The notes under the pieces were generated by a model. It did not search any database and was not told where the DNA came from. It saw only the letters and a list, made by a program, of their open reading frames with translations. Both the position numbers and the translations under genes were made by a program. From contig JAIELX010000086.1 in assembly GCA_019752635.1 (NCBI GenBank), positions 1-50,340 of the forward strand: a stretch of DNA of 50,340 nucleotides, read 5' to 3'. This DNA is from Candidatus Obscuribacterales bacterium (GTDB lineage Bacteria; Cyanobacteriota; Vampirovibrionia; Obscuribacterales; Obscuribacteraceae). Shown one piece after another: positions 31,728-40,815 of the stretch (position 1 is the first letter of the stretch; each line of letters begins with the position of its first letter).

Positions 31728-33503
31728 ATGAGCAACAGAAACCGCAAAACCCGCACTATCAGTTCCCTGCTGATTGCATTCAGCTTTGTTTTGTCGGCTC
31801 CGGCATTCCTGCAAACACCGGTTTCGGCGGCCGCCGCAGCGGAAGAACCGGTCGAAAAAACGGCAAGCATGGGACAAGCCGATGAATATTTGACGCAGAA
31901 CAAATACAAACAGGCGGAAGACTCTTATCGCGCATTGCTTTCAGAAGATCAGACCGGTGATGCTTATGCCGGACTGGCGGTCTCGCTGGCAAAGCAGGGC
32001 ACACCGGCAAAGATTTTGGAAGCAGAACGCATTTTGCGCAAAGCCAAAGGCAATTTCTCCGACAATCCCAACGTTATGGCCGCCGGCGGATATGTCTCCT
32101 TCGTCCACTCGAAGTCCGTCGCTTCACCAGCCAAGCGAGACCAGTACCTGGAAGCATCCGAGGCTTTGTGTAAACGAGCCATCGCTTCCAATAACAACAT
32201 TCTGATTGCGCAACAAACACTCGGACTGGTAAAGATTGCCCAAGACGACTATGAAGAAGCAATTGAGCCTCTGAGAAAATGCTCTCAGCTTGCAGAGAAC
32301 CCTGTTAATCTGACGCTTCTGGCGCAGGCGCTGCTGCGACTTGACCCCAAGGACAAGGAAGCAGAAGGTTTCATCGACAAAGCGCTCAAGATGGACAAAA
32401 GCTATCACCCGGCGCATTTGCAGAAAGGTCTGATTCTCTGCCAATCCGGCAAGTACGAAGATGCATTCATGGAATTGCACAACATTCCACAAGCGTCGCG
32501 AACATTCGATTGGTATCTGGTGGAAGGAGACATCTACCGCAAGCAAGGCGATGGACCGGCAGCGCTGGCATCGTGGCGTGAATCGATTCGAATGGACCCG
32601 CACTCGCCTGAGGCCTACAAACACATGGCCGAATTCTATGCAATGCGTGGCGACGGCGAGCTTGGTATTGCTTCACTGCACGACGCACTGGAGATTCTGC
32701 CCAACGACATGCTCCTGCGTCAGCAATTGGCGGAGCTGGCACTGCGCCAGGACAAGCTCGATGTCGCCGAAGCCGAGTATCGCACAGTGCTAGCAGCCCA
32801 ACCAGACGATCCGGCATCACTTCTGGGTCTATCACGTGTCTACTTTCGCAAGGCACGAAAAGATGGACAATATCCCCCCGGCTGGCAGCAGTTGATGGAC
32901 CAGCTTCAAACAGTAATCACCGAACAGGGCGTCAAAGGCAAGCTAATTAAAAGCGGCACAAAGAATCTCACCGATAGTATCGAGCTGTCCGAAGGCGAAA
33001 AAGCACTGGCGCAAAATCGCTTCAAAGAAGCGCGCCAGCACTTCGCCACGGTGATAAACAGTAAGCGCGAAAATGCCTATGACCTGTTAACGCTCGGCGA
33101 ACAAGCATTTTACGACGGCGATTTGCACAGCGCCGAACAAGCGTTCTCCTTCGCCAAGGAAATGCCGGATGCTGCCCCCCGCGCCGAACAAGGCATCAGT
33201 AAGATAGTCTCACAGCGAAACGAAGCGTCGAGGCAGACCAAGTTGGGCGATGCAACGCGCACAATTCCCGAGGTCGCGGTCGACCACTACAAACAAGCAC
33301 TAATAGCCGATCCGCAACACCCGGACGCCTATTACGGTCTGTTTTGTTTGTACGGCAAATCCAAAAAGCCGGACGTCGATCTTGCGTTGAACTATGGAAA
33401 CGCTTATCTTGAATTAGTTGAGGATAACAGCGCCCAGCGCAAAGACGTAGAAATTACTCTCGCCAAGTTAAAGCAACGCACGGGCAAGGAAAAGAAGAAA
33501 TAG
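31728..33503 (+). CDS. Secreted TPR-repeat protein, second copy
   Basis: A TPR protein of about 590 aa with an N-terminal signal peptide (ending near PVSAAAA). Repeats run through most of the chain, for example around ADEYLTQNKYKQAEDSYRAL and AALASWRESIRMDPHSPEAY and near the C-terminus at VDHYKQALIADPQHPDAYYG. The ATG at 31728 puts the signal at the very N-terminus; a GTG at 31713 is possible. Neither has a strong ribosome site, so translation may depend on the upstream TPR gene. The two are probably old duplicates; the partner is unknown. Confidence 0.82.
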   Translation: MSNRNRKTRTISSLLIAFSFVLSAPAFLQTPVSAAAAAEEPVEKTASMGQADEYLTQNKYKQAEDSYRALLSEDQTGDAYAGLAVSLAKQGTPAKILEAERILRKAKGNFSDNPNVMAAGGYVSFVHSKSVASPAKRDQYLEASEALCKRAIASNNNILIAQQTLGLVKIAQDDYEEAIEPLRKCSQLAENPVNLTLLAQALLRLDPKDKEAEGFIDKALKMDKSYHPAHLQKGLILCQSGKYEDAFMELHNIPQASRTFDWYLVEGDIYRKQGDGPAALASWRESIRMDPHSPEAYKHMAEFYAMRGDGELGIASLHDALEILPNDMLLRQQLAELALRQDKLDVAEAEYRTVLAAQPDDPASLLGLSRVYFRKARKDGQYPPGWQQLMDQLQTVITEQGVKGKLIKSGTKNLTDSIELSEGEKALAQNRFKEARQHFATVINSKRENAYDLLTLGEQAFYDGDLHSAEQAFSFAKEMPDAAPRAEQGISKIVSQRNEASRQTKLGDATRTIPEVAVDHYKQALIADPQHPDAYYGLFCLYGKSKKPDVDLALNYGNAYLELVEDNSAQRKDVEITLAKLKQRTGKEKKK

Positions 33504-33600
33504 CCGACATATAATAGATTGTGTGCATCGGGAATATTGGGACTGGTTGCATTTAGCCTCGGGAGAAAGCAGCCTCGAGACCGCACAAGGAGTAAGTTAC

Positions 33601-34023
33601 ATGGCCCCCTTCAACGCGACCCCGCCTAACAAAAAATCCGGCAAGCAATTGCCGCAGGAGTCGGGATTGATCGACGCTTCTCCGGGCGGTCCAAACGACA
33701 GGCCATCCAACATCACGGAAACGAAGGTATGGCAATCATCCAAGAAGGGTGTTGGTCGATTTCTCTTCAACTACAAGAAACTGCTGCACGACAGCTTCGT
33801 CAAAATGGATCGCCAGGAGCAAGAAGCGCTGATCGAAAAGTTCTCGATGGTCATCACCATGGGTGTCTGCGTTTTGATGCTGCTTGCCTTCTCCGGTGTG
33901 CTCCCTCGCGAAGCGCGCGTACTCGGCTTTCCCGTAGCGATCGCCGTCTCCTGGTGGGTGGGCACGCGCGTTGTTGCCGGCGTAGTCATTGAACGCATGG
34001 ACAGCATAATGAAAAAAGAGTGA
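33601..34023 (+). CDS. Small two-helix membrane protein
   Basis: A 140 aa protein with a hydrophilic N-terminal 75 residues and two adjacent helices near residues 83-99 (MVITMGVCVLMLLAF) and 105-125 (LGFPVAIAVSWWVGTRVVAG). No family is recognised. The start at 33601 is chosen from the AAGGAG at 33587-33592. The next gene's GTG overlaps its stop by 4 bases, so they form a coupled pair in the TPR transcript. Confidence 0.75.
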   Translation: MAPFNATPPNKKSGKQLPQESGLIDASPGGPNDRPSNITETKVWQSSKKGVGRFLFNYKKLLHDSFVKMDRQEQEALIEKFSMVITMGVCVLMLLAFSGVLPREARVLGFPVAIAVSWWVGTRVVAGVVIERMDSIMKKE

Positions 34024-34280
34024 CGCCAGTGAAAGACCTGTTCACTCTGGATAAATTGAAGTACGTTGCTGCTGGAGCGATTGTACTTACTGCTTTTTTG
34101 ATTGTCCTTCCCGATGTAAAAATCTTTGCAGTTAAGCTGGCGACGGTGGTAAGCATAACGCTTACTGTCGTTATCGTCTCTGCTCTCTTAGCTTTCGGCT
34201 GGCATTTTATCGCCGCCCGGAAAAAGTCTGTTGCCACTTCAAGCGATAACGCCCAGAGCGAACCGAGGAGTAATTCATGA
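34020..34280 (+). CDS. Small two-helix membrane protein
   Basis: An 86 aa protein with two helices (about residues 16-33 and 38-62) and a Ser/Asn-rich hydrophilic tail. It starts with GTG overlapping the previous stop; another GTG three codons later is an alternative. It overlaps the next gene's start by 4 bases. Size and topology are like small inner-membrane subunits, and it may support the VirB10-like protein that follows. Confidence 0.65.
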   Translation: MTPVKDLFTLDKLKYVAAGAIVLTAFLIVLPDVKIFAVKLATVVSITLTVVIVSALLAFGWHFIAARKKSVATSSDNAQSEPRSNS

Positions 34281-35194
34281 AACGAGTAGCCCTTCCGCTA
34301 GCGCTGGCACTGAGTTTTGTGTCTCTGGCACAGTTTCCGGTCAATGCCCAAAAGAACAAGCGTGTTGACCAGAACACTTACTATCGCGCCCCGGGCAGCT
34401 CAGGCGGCAAAACGATCGTCATTCCGATCGGCACCACTTTTGAAGGTCGCATCAGCGATACGGTCAGTTCTGCTCGCAGCAACCCCGGTCAAGCATTTGA
34501 GATTCGCATGTCGAGTCCGGTACTGGCCAATGGCTCGGAAGTCATCATTCCGGCAGGTTCCAGTATCATCGGCGAAGTAGTGGAGGCCGTGCCTTCTTCA
34601 AGCTTTCCGAAGAAGAAACGACAGCCCCCGCCGCGCGGCAAATTGCGTGTACAAATTAACGGCTTGCGCACACCGGACGGCATCCAGTATCCACTGGTCG
34701 CGTCACTCGCCGGAGAGGAAGGCGGTCGAAGCAATCGCAACTCCATTGGTGCCGGAATCGCTTATGTGGGTTCAGCATCGTCTTTCGAAGCCGTTGCGCC
34801 CGGCATGAATAAACTTGGTCGCAACAACAACAGGCGCGGCCCCGAAATCACCAGCAAACGAGAGGCAATGAGACACGAAATCTACGGCATGGACCAGAAC
34901 GCCATGCGCGAAGACGATGCCACGATTCGTTCTCTGGTTTTGCGCAAACACGATTATTGGATTGATGCCGGTTCACCGCTTACGGTTAGACTTGGCGCGC
35001 CGCTAAAACTGGCAGTTACAAAACCGGGAGAAGGTGTCTCGCTCGGCTCGGTGGAAGATGCGCCCACGGACGAATTGCCGTCGCCATCCCTTCGCCGTCA
35101 GTCCGCGCCGCCGGAAAGATCCGCTCCGGTCTCATCGGCCACCCCGCAGCCACCACCGACTGCGGGACAACCACCGCTATCAACGGACTTCTAG
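34277..35194 (+). CDS. Secreted protein with a VirB10-like beta domain
   Basis: A 305 aa protein with a signal peptide (cleavage near NAQ, residue 25). The segment IPIGTTFEGRISDTVSSA, then LANGSEVIIPAGSSIIGEV, about residues 50-105, follows the pattern of the VirB10/TrbI outer-membrane-complex domain (an 'IPaGt' strand, later 'IPqGsrliGey'). A Gly-rich stretch and a strand (SPLTVRLGAPLKLAV) follow. The C-terminus is Pro-rich. It lacks the usual VirB10 inner-membrane anchor. Last of the five-gene plus-strand group starting with the TPR genes. Similar 'conjugal transfer' annotation would fit, but only the domain pattern supports it. Confidence 0.65.
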   Translation: MKRVALPLALALSFVSLAQFPVNAQKNKRVDQNTYYRAPGSSGGKTIVIPIGTTFEGRISDTVSSARSNPGQAFEIRMSSPVLANGSEVIIPAGSSIIGEVVEAVPSSSFPKKKRQPPPRGKLRVQINGLRTPDGIQYPLVASLAGEEGGRSNRNSIGAGIAYVGSASSFEAVAPGMNKLGRNNNRRGPEITSKREAMRHEIYGMDQNAMREDDATIRSLVLRKHDYWIDAGSPLTVRLGAPLKLAVTKPGEGVSLGSVEDAPTDELPSPSLRRQSAPPERSAPVSSATPQPPPTAGQPPLSTDF

Positions 35195-35262
35195 GAGGCT
35201 CCAGCTCGTGCAGCAACCTCTTTTGCGGCGGTAAACCCTCGAAGAAGCTTCACTTGAGCCAA

Positions 35263-35901
35263 TTAGCGCCCTTGCAACAGCTTGATCGGCGCGGATTCCT
35301 CCTTCCAGCGTTTGAACAAATGGTTGTCGAACCCAAACTGGTCGAGCACCCGCCCCACAACAAAGTCCACCATATCCGAGATGCTGCGCGGCTTGTGATA
35401 GAACCCGGGCGAGGCAGAGGCAACGATGGCTCCGGCATCCGACAACGTCATCATCTGCTTCAACTGAATGTGGCCGAAGGGCATTTCTCGCAGCAGTACA
35501 AGCAAAGGGCGTTTCTCCTTTAGCGTAACCGCGGCGGCACGATAGATCAATTTTTCCGTCAACCCCGAAGCCACTGCGCCAAGGGTACCAAGGCTGCAAG
35601 GCACAATAGCCATGCCCCTCGTTCGGTACGAGCCGCTAGCAACCGAAGCGCCATAATCATCCATACGCTGCAAAACCACCGGGGCATCCAGCGGCAATTC
35701 CAGGTATTGCAGCAACTCATTGCGCAAATTGTCGGGCGAAAAAACGAGGCCAAGCTCTTCTTTCATCACCGTTTGGGCGCCGCGTGAAACCAACAGCTCG
35801 ACCGGCTGATTCGACTCAACCAGATACTGCAAGAGACGCAAACCATATATAGAACCGCTTGCGCCGGTAATTGCCAGAACGAAAGGAAGAGAATTGCTCA
35901 C
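35263..35901 (-). CDS. ubiX: Flavin prenyltransferase UbiX
   Basis: Makes prenylated FMN, the cofactor of UbiD-type decarboxylases in quinone synthesis. Motifs are AITGASGSIYGLRLL at the N-terminus (FMN phosphate loop), ELLVSRGA, VPCSLGTLGAVASGLTEKL and the arginine-containing KEKRPLLVLLREMPF. The 212 aa length is slightly above the usual 190-200. The GTG start has AGGAGA 8 bases upstream. No ubiD gene is in the window. It is transcribed away from rimM. Confidence 0.93.
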   Translation of the reverse strand: MSNSLPFVLAITGASGSIYGLRLLQYLVESNQPVELLVSRGAQTVMKEELGLVFSPDNLRNELLQYLELPLDAPVVLQRMDDYGASVASGSYRTRGMAIVPCSLGTLGAVASGLTEKLIYRAAAVTLKEKRPLLVLLREMPFGHIQLKQMMTLSDAGAIVASASPGFYHKPRSISDMVDFVVGRVLDQFGFDNHLFKRWKEESAPIKLLQGR

Positions 35902-36035
35902 TCAAATGTCTCCTGAGGTTCCCATATTATACGGCTGAAGCATATGTGCTGCAGATACGTGTGAAGAAGACCTCAAGAGCACCGGTACGGGGCGAAGGAT
36001 GAGAAAATAGGTGAAGAACAATAAGGATCAGCAAC

Positions 36036-36608
36036 ATGGGTGAACATACAGGACCTGCCGATGCATCGACACCGCCGGCTGCGGGAAAGAACTTCCTTGT
36101 CGGGCGCATAGTGGGCTTTCACGGATTGAGCGGGGAGGTCAAGGTAAGACCGGCAACGAACAATCCCGAGCTTCTCCTCAGCGTTACATCCATGAGGACA
36201 GGGAACACTCCTCATTTCCCGTCTGTCGATCTTGAGGTTGACTCTCTTGTCTTCGACAAACGCATGCTCTACGTCTGCTTTAAAGGTTTTGAAGATAGAA
36301 CTTCTGTTGAACATCTGGAAGGTGCCGATCTTTTCGCAGCGGAAGCAGAGCTGGAACCATTGGAAGAAGAAGAATTTTGGGTGAAGGATTTGGTCGGTCT
36401 GGAAGTTTTCACAACCGAAGGCAAATTGGTGGGAAGAGTCGTTGACATCATATATGGTGGCAACGACATATTGGAGATTAAAGGAGCGGATCACCCTCCT
36501 GAAAAAAGCATTCTGATTCCGTTCGTCAAATCGCTTGTTCCCGCAGTAGATCTCAAAGCGAAGAGAGTTGAGATCGTCGACGTTCCGGGGTTACTTGAGG
36601 CGCAGTAG
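36036..36608 (+). CDS. rimM: Ribosome maturation factor RimM
   Basis: Binds ribosomal protein S19 and helps mature the 30S head. The N-terminal barrel motif GRIVGFHGLSGEVKV is near residue 28. The C-terminal PRC-barrel starts around residue 110 with FWVKDLVGLEV, followed by GGNDILEI and ILIPFVKSLVPAVDL. The 190 aa length is slightly above normal because of a Pro/Ala-rich lead of about 25 residues. The usual rpsP and trmD neighbours are absent. The CNNM-type gene follows 17 bases later. Confidence 0.93.
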   Translation: MGEHTGPADASTPPAAGKNFLVGRIVGFHGLSGEVKVRPATNNPELLLSVTSMRTGNTPHFPSVDLEVDSLVFDKRMLYVCFKGFEDRTSVEHLEGADLFAAEAELEPLEEEEFWVKDLVGLEVFTTEGKLVGRVVDIIYGGNDILEIKGADHPPEKSILIPFVKSLVPAVDLKAKRVEIVDVPGLLEAQ

Positions 36609-36625
36609 TTGGAGGATTTGTCCAG

Positions 36626-37978
36626 TTGTCCCCTGGTCTTATCGGGTTGGAAATAGTCGCGATTCTCGCACTTATCATTGCTAACGGATTGTTGGCAATG
36701 GCGGAAATGGCAGTAGTTTCCTCGCGCAAAGCGCGCCTGCAAAAGTGGTCTGAAGAGGGTGACAAGAAGGCTCGCATTGCGCTGAATCTGGCTAATTCAC
36801 CGGACAATTTCCTGTCGACAATTCAGTCGGGAATTACACTAATTGGTGTCTGCGCCGGCGCTCTCGGGGGCGCAACCCTGGCCGATGAGCTGTCCACGCA
36901 TTTTGCAAGAGTCTCGTGGTTGGCACCATGGGCCGACACCGCGGCAATCATCATTGTAGTTTTTGTCATCAGTTATCTCTCTCTGCTTTTCGGTGAGCTT
37001 GTTCCCAAACGAATGGCGCTAAACAATCCCGAGCGTATCGCCCGGTTAATGGCAACGCCCATGACCGGCTTGACCGGACTTCTCTTTCCGCTGGTGCGCA
37101 TCCTAAGCCTTTCGACAGAATCAGTGATGTCTCTTATCGGCAAACACCACCAGAGCGAAGAGGCGCCAATCACCGAAGCGGAGATCCAGGTGCTGGTAGA
37201 AGAAGGTAAGGCCGCCGGAGTTTTCCACGCATCGGAACCGGAACTGGTGCGCCGAATTTTGGATCTGGATCAAGTAAAAGTATCGGCGCTGATGACACCA
37301 AGGCGCGAGTTAGTTTGGCTGGACAAGAACGACCCTCCAGGGGCGTTGTTGAAACGGGTTCAAGCCTCGCATCACAACAGATTTCCCGTGGCCGAAGGAT
37401 CGGTCGACAATGTTGCCGGGCTGGTCAATGCACGCGACCTTTTCGTGCAGTGGACTACGCGCGGAACAATCGACCTGCCTACATGCTTGTACAAGCCGCT
37501 GATTATGCCGGAGAATCTGACCGCGTTAGAGGCTCTGGAAAATTTCAAGGAAAGCAAAATTCACGCAGCTCTGGTTATGAATGAATATGGGGGACTGGTT
37601 GGACTGGTGACAATCACCGACATAGTTGAGTCCGTACTGGGCGAACTTCCGGAAGTCGGAGAGATTGCACGCTGGCATTTCGTGCAACGAGAAGACGGCA
37701 GCTGGCTGTTTGATGCAGTCACTCCCATTGCGGAATTCAAAAGGTTGTTGGGAATCGCAGTTGAGATGCCCGAAGAAAAGAGCGGCTATTATCAAACTCT
37801 TGGCGGATTCGTCTTGCACCACTTTCAACACATACCGGCAGTAGCGGAACACTTTGCCTGGGACGCCTACCGATTCGAAATAGTCGATATGGATCGCCAT
37901 CGCATCGACAAAATCCTGGTAACAGTGACAGACCGTAACCTGCCGGAACATGGCGACGAAAAGCCAAAGGCAGCATAG
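36626..37978 (+). CDS. CNNM/CorC-type (HlyC family) membrane protein with CBS pair
   Basis: A 450 aa protein of the family often annotated as hemolysin-like, now linked to Mg2+ or Co2+ transport. It has a DUF21 membrane domain with four helices (about residues 1-170), a CBS pair (about 205-330, with MTPRRELVWLDKNDP and LVMNEYGGLVGLVTI) and a CorC/HlyC C-terminal domain (about 345-435). The start is a TTG preceded by TTGGAGGA about 10 bases upstream. It probably shares a transcript with rimM. Substrate cannot be told from sequence. Confidence 0.9.
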   Translation: MSPGLIGLEIVAILALIIANGLLAMAEMAVVSSRKARLQKWSEEGDKKARIALNLANSPDNFLSTIQSGITLIGVCAGALGGATLADELSTHFARVSWLAPWADTAAIIIVVFVISYLSLLFGELVPKRMALNNPERIARLMATPMTGLTGLLFPLVRILSLSTESVMSLIGKHHQSEEAPITEAEIQVLVEEGKAAGVFHASEPELVRRILDLDQVKVSALMTPRRELVWLDKNDPPGALLKRVQASHHNRFPVAEGSVDNVAGLVNARDLFVQWTTRGTIDLPTCLYKPLIMPENLTALEALENFKESKIHAALVMNEYGGLVGLVTITDIVESVLGELPEVGEIARWHFVQREDGSWLFDAVTPIAEFKRLLGIAVEMPEEKSGYYQTLGGFVLHHFQHIPAVAEHFAWDAYRFEIVDMDRHRIDKILVTVTDRNLPEHGDEKPKAA

Positions 37979-38039
37979 TCATCGTGACAAGGGAAGTTCA
38001 GCTTCCTCCCGGTGAGCATTCGACTGCAAAAATTCGCTA

Positions 38040-38116
<77 letters not shown>

Positions 38117-38184
38117 AGCCCCTAATTATAGACCACAAACGCGCTGTGGTTGCTCAACGTCCAGCGGATTGTTTACTGACGTCC

Positions 38185-38994
38185 CTAAACTGCCAGTTCA
38201 GCAGGATTGCCTTCATCGGTATTGTGCTCATCGCCGAAATCGTCGTAAGCCTCTTCGGTGTCGGCGTGACCGTTCTCTTTTCGACGCGTGCGCGGGTACT
38301 CATCACTAACGGCTAACTCTTCCAGCGCAGCAGGATTTCGGATCGTGACTTTCTTCGACTTGATACCCACCCAGTTTCGCGAGCGGAAGCGATTGAGCAC
38401 CTGCGTCACAGTTACGCGGGACGATCCGACAAAGTCTGCGATTTCCTGGTGTGTCAAAGGCACGTCCAGTACGATTCCAGACGGTGTCATTTTGCCGTGA
38501 TTTTCAGCCAGGTTCATGAGCAGCTTCGCAACACGGCTGGGCACCTGTCGAAACACAAGGTCTTCGATACGGTCCTGCGCTTGCTTTAGTCGCATGCCGA
38601 CGACTTGAACTAAGCGCAACGCGAAGTTGGGATTCTCTTTGACAAACCCTTCAAGCACATCGCACGATATCTGATAGACACGCGATTCCTCCAGCGTATC
38701 GGCACTGCAATCGTGCGTACCACACTGCCATGCGGCATCACCCAGCAACTCGCCGGGTCCTAGCAGAGCGAGAATGACAAAAGAGCGCCCGTCCGGCGAC
38801 GGCTTGGTCAAGCGCAGACTACCGGCTTCAATAAAGTAGATTGCAGTGCAAGGACTGCCAGGGACGAACAATGAATGATGCTTCGGCAAATCCAGCGGCT
38901 CGACCTGGCTCATAAGACGCGCCATCTCGGTCGGAGTGAGAGAGTCGAATAGCTCACTTTGCTGCAAAGCGGAAAACTTTCGCGGTGAGCTCAT
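38185..38994 (-). CDS. Crp/FNR family transcriptional regulator
   Basis: A 269 aa regulator with a cyclic-nucleotide-type sensor domain (about residues 10-125, including SLRLTKPSPDGRSFVILALL), a long dimer helix and a winged helix-turn-helix near 165-220 (LTHQEIADFVGSSRVTVTQVL). No FNR-type cysteine cluster is seen at the N-terminus. The last about 40 residues are a very acidic tail (EEAYDDFGDEHNTDEG), absent from standard Crp proteins. ATG 38994 is chosen because GAAGAGG lies 6 bases upstream; a TTG two codons earlier touches that site. Ligand and targets are unknown. Confidence 0.9.
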   Translation of the reverse strand: MSSPRKFSALQQSELFDSLTPTEMARLMSQVEPLDLPKHHSLFVPGSPCTAIYFIEAGSLRLTKPSPDGRSFVILALLGPGELLGDAAWQCGTHDCSADTLEESRVYQISCDVLEGFVKENPNFALRLVQVVGMRLKQAQDRIEDLVFRQVPSRVAKLLMNLAENHGKMTPSGIVLDVPLTHQEIADFVGSSRVTVTQVLNRFRSRNWVGIKSKKVTIRNPAALEELAVSDEYPRTRRKENGHADTEEAYDDFGDEHNTDEGNPAELAV

Positions 38995-39377
38995 TGCCAA
39001 CCTCTTCTAGGAAGAACCTTGGTATCGAAATTAACTTTGATCAAAAGAGAAGTTCGAAATCGATGAACCCTTGACAGGAAAATTCCGTAATGGATATCAG
39101 ACGGTACATCGAAAGGTATCTTCCGCTAACAACAGCATTTATACCCCGGTAGTTATTTTTGAAAACTGAGTTGCCGAAACCAAACTCTCGGCGCCGCAAG
39201 TAGCGCTGCGGTCGCTCGTTTTTAATTCGCGAGATGCTCAATACAGCTATAATTTGCGCATATTTCCCGCGATACACGCACTAGCTATCTTCAGCATATA
39301 CAGGTGTTCGTGAGTTTCTGCCGAGCTATAAGAGCGTAACGGCGCATCGCATCCCAAGCACAGTAAGGAGAACCGTA
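38995..39377. other. Divergent intergenic region between the Crp-type gene and recA
   Basis: This stretch should carry both promoters. It contains a TATAAT at 39248-39253 for recA and a 10-base palindrome TTTGATCAAA at 39036-39045 close to the Crp-type gene. No credible gene is seen. I did not find a convincing LexA box. Confidence 0.45.
39248..39253 (+). promoter_or_regulatory. Candidate -10 box of recA
   Basis: A perfect TATAAT lies about 125 bases before the recA ATG. No strong -35 hexamer is seen at the usual distance (an AT-rich TTTTTAATTC lies near it). If used, it gives a leader of about 115 bases. Confidence 0.4.
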
Positions 39378-40556
39378 ATGGCAGTAGTTTCAAAAGACAA
39401 ATCGGGCAGCGATAAGACCAGCGACAAGCCTGCGGAGAAGAAGATTATGTCCGACAACAAGCACGACAAATCTGAAGGCAAAGGCGACAAAGACAAGTCT
39501 CATGCCGTTTCAACGGAGAGATTGAAGGCTCTAGGATTGGCTATGGACGCCATTAAGAAGCAATATGGCGAAGGCTCAATCATGAAACTTGGTGAGTCTA
39601 AGCATTCAAACATCGACACTATTCCGACCGGAGCGCTTTCACTCGATGCTGCGCTGGGTATCGGCGGCGTGCCACGCGGACGAGTAATCGAAATCTACGG
39701 ACCGGAATCATCCGGTAAAACAACTTTGGCACAACACATTGCAGCTGAAGTACAGAGGAAAGGCGGCATTGCCGCTATCGTTGATGCCGAACATGCGCTG
39801 GATCCTGAATATGCTCGTGTACTAGGAGTCAACGTTGAAGAGCTGCTGATCTCGCAACCTGATACCGGTGAACAAGCCCTGGAAATCACAGAGCAACTGG
39901 TTCGCTCCGGTGCAGTCGACCTGGTTATCGTCGATTCAGTAGCAGCCCTGGTTCCCAAAGCGGAAATCGAAGGCGAAATGGGCGACTCACTTCCCGGTCT
40001 CCAAGCCCGATTGATGAGCCAAGCTCTACGCAAGTTGACCGGTATCGTCAGCAAAACGAACACAACAGTCATCTTCATCAACCAACTGCGGCAAAAGATC
40101 GGCGTTATGTTCGGCAATCCGGAAACAACCACCGGAGGTAACGCCCTCAAGTTCTACGCTTCAGTTCGCCTCGATATTCGAAAGATCGAGACACTGAAAA
40201 AAGACGGCGTCGAGTACGGTAACCGCGTAAAGGTAAAAGTTGTCAAAAACAAAATGGCACCGCCTTTCCGCATTGCTGAGTTTGACATTATCTACGGAAG
40301 AGGCATCAGCTCGTCCGGCTGCATTCTAGACATGGCCGTTGAAATGGAAATCGTCAAGAAAGCCGGTTCCTGGTTCAGCTATAAAGAAGAGCGCATCGGC
40401 CAGGGCCGCGACGGAGCAAGATTGTTCCTCGAAGCAAACCCGAAGATGCTTGGCGAAATCGAACTGCGCGTTCGCGACCAAGTAAAGGCATCGCGTCCCG
40501 TTCCGGCAGCAAGAGGACCGTTGCCGAATCTCGGAATCGACGCACCAGCCGAGTAA
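39378..40556 (+). CDS. recA: Recombinase RecA
   Basis: Central homologous recombination and SOS coprotease protein. The core is highly conserved: Walker A GPESSGKTT near residue 108, VDAEHALDPEYA, VIVDSVAALVPKAEIEGEMG, INQLRQKIGVMFGNPETTTG and GRGISSSGCILD. At 392 aa it is longer than the usual 340-360. The extra length is an N-terminal stretch of about 45 residues rich in Lys, Asp and Ser. The usual acidic C-terminal tail is replaced by a Pro/Ala/Arg-containing end (RPVPAARGPLPNL). AAGGAG lies 7 bases before the ATG. A clear terminator follows. Confidence 0.97.
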   Translation: MAVVSKDKSGSDKTSDKPAEKKIMSDNKHDKSEGKGDKDKSHAVSTERLKALGLAMDAIKKQYGEGSIMKLGESKHSNIDTIPTGALSLDAALGIGGVPRGRVIEIYGPESSGKTTLAQHIAAEVQRKGGIAAIVDAEHALDPEYARVLGVNVEELLISQPDTGEQALEITEQLVRSGAVDLVIVDSVAALVPKAEIEGEMGDSLPGLQARLMSQALRKLTGIVSKTNTTVIFINQLRQKIGVMFGNPETTTGGNALKFYASVRLDIRKIETLKKDGVEYGNRVKVKVVKNKMAPPFRIAEFDIIYGRGISSSGCILDMAVEMEIVKKAGSWFSYKEERIGQGRDGARLFLEANPKMLGEIELRVRDQVKASRPVPAARGPLPNLGIDAPAE

Positions 40557-40574
40557 GCCCATGTGATATCGTCA

Positions 40575-40612
40575 AAAGTAGGGGGTCGGCTCAAGCCGAC
40601 TCCTTACTTTTT
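40575..40612 (+). terminator. Rho-independent terminator of recA
   Basis: About 20 bases after the recA stop, GGTCGGCT and AGCCGACT form an 8-bp stem (one G-T pair) that extends outward through AGTA/TACT with an internal mismatch, then a T-run. Placement and structure are typical. Confidence 0.8.
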
Positions 40613-40815
40613 GAGGGAAGGCACGGCGTGCCATACTCCACATTCCAAATTCGGCCGGACCGGTTGCGGTTACACAAGCGGCTCATTCACCCACGACGAA
40701 ACGCTCGTTAGCACTCTTTCACTTAGCGGACCGTGAGTTACTGCTTGATGACGCTACAATGAACGGGTATTGAGCCGGCGTCGCCCTAGACGTCTTCAGG
40801 GAGCATCGCTCTGAT

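Noticed and set aside
39036..39045. TTTGATCAAA palindrome near the Crp-type gene as an FNR or Crp site
   Set aside because: FNR/Crp sites have half-sites separated by 4-6 bases; here they abut, and a 10-base palindrome can occur by chance.
39050..39066. GTTC-N9-GAAC as an SOS (LexA) box before recA
   Set aside because: The half-site order is opposite to the GAAC-N4-GTTC form, and it lies over 300 bases from the recA start.
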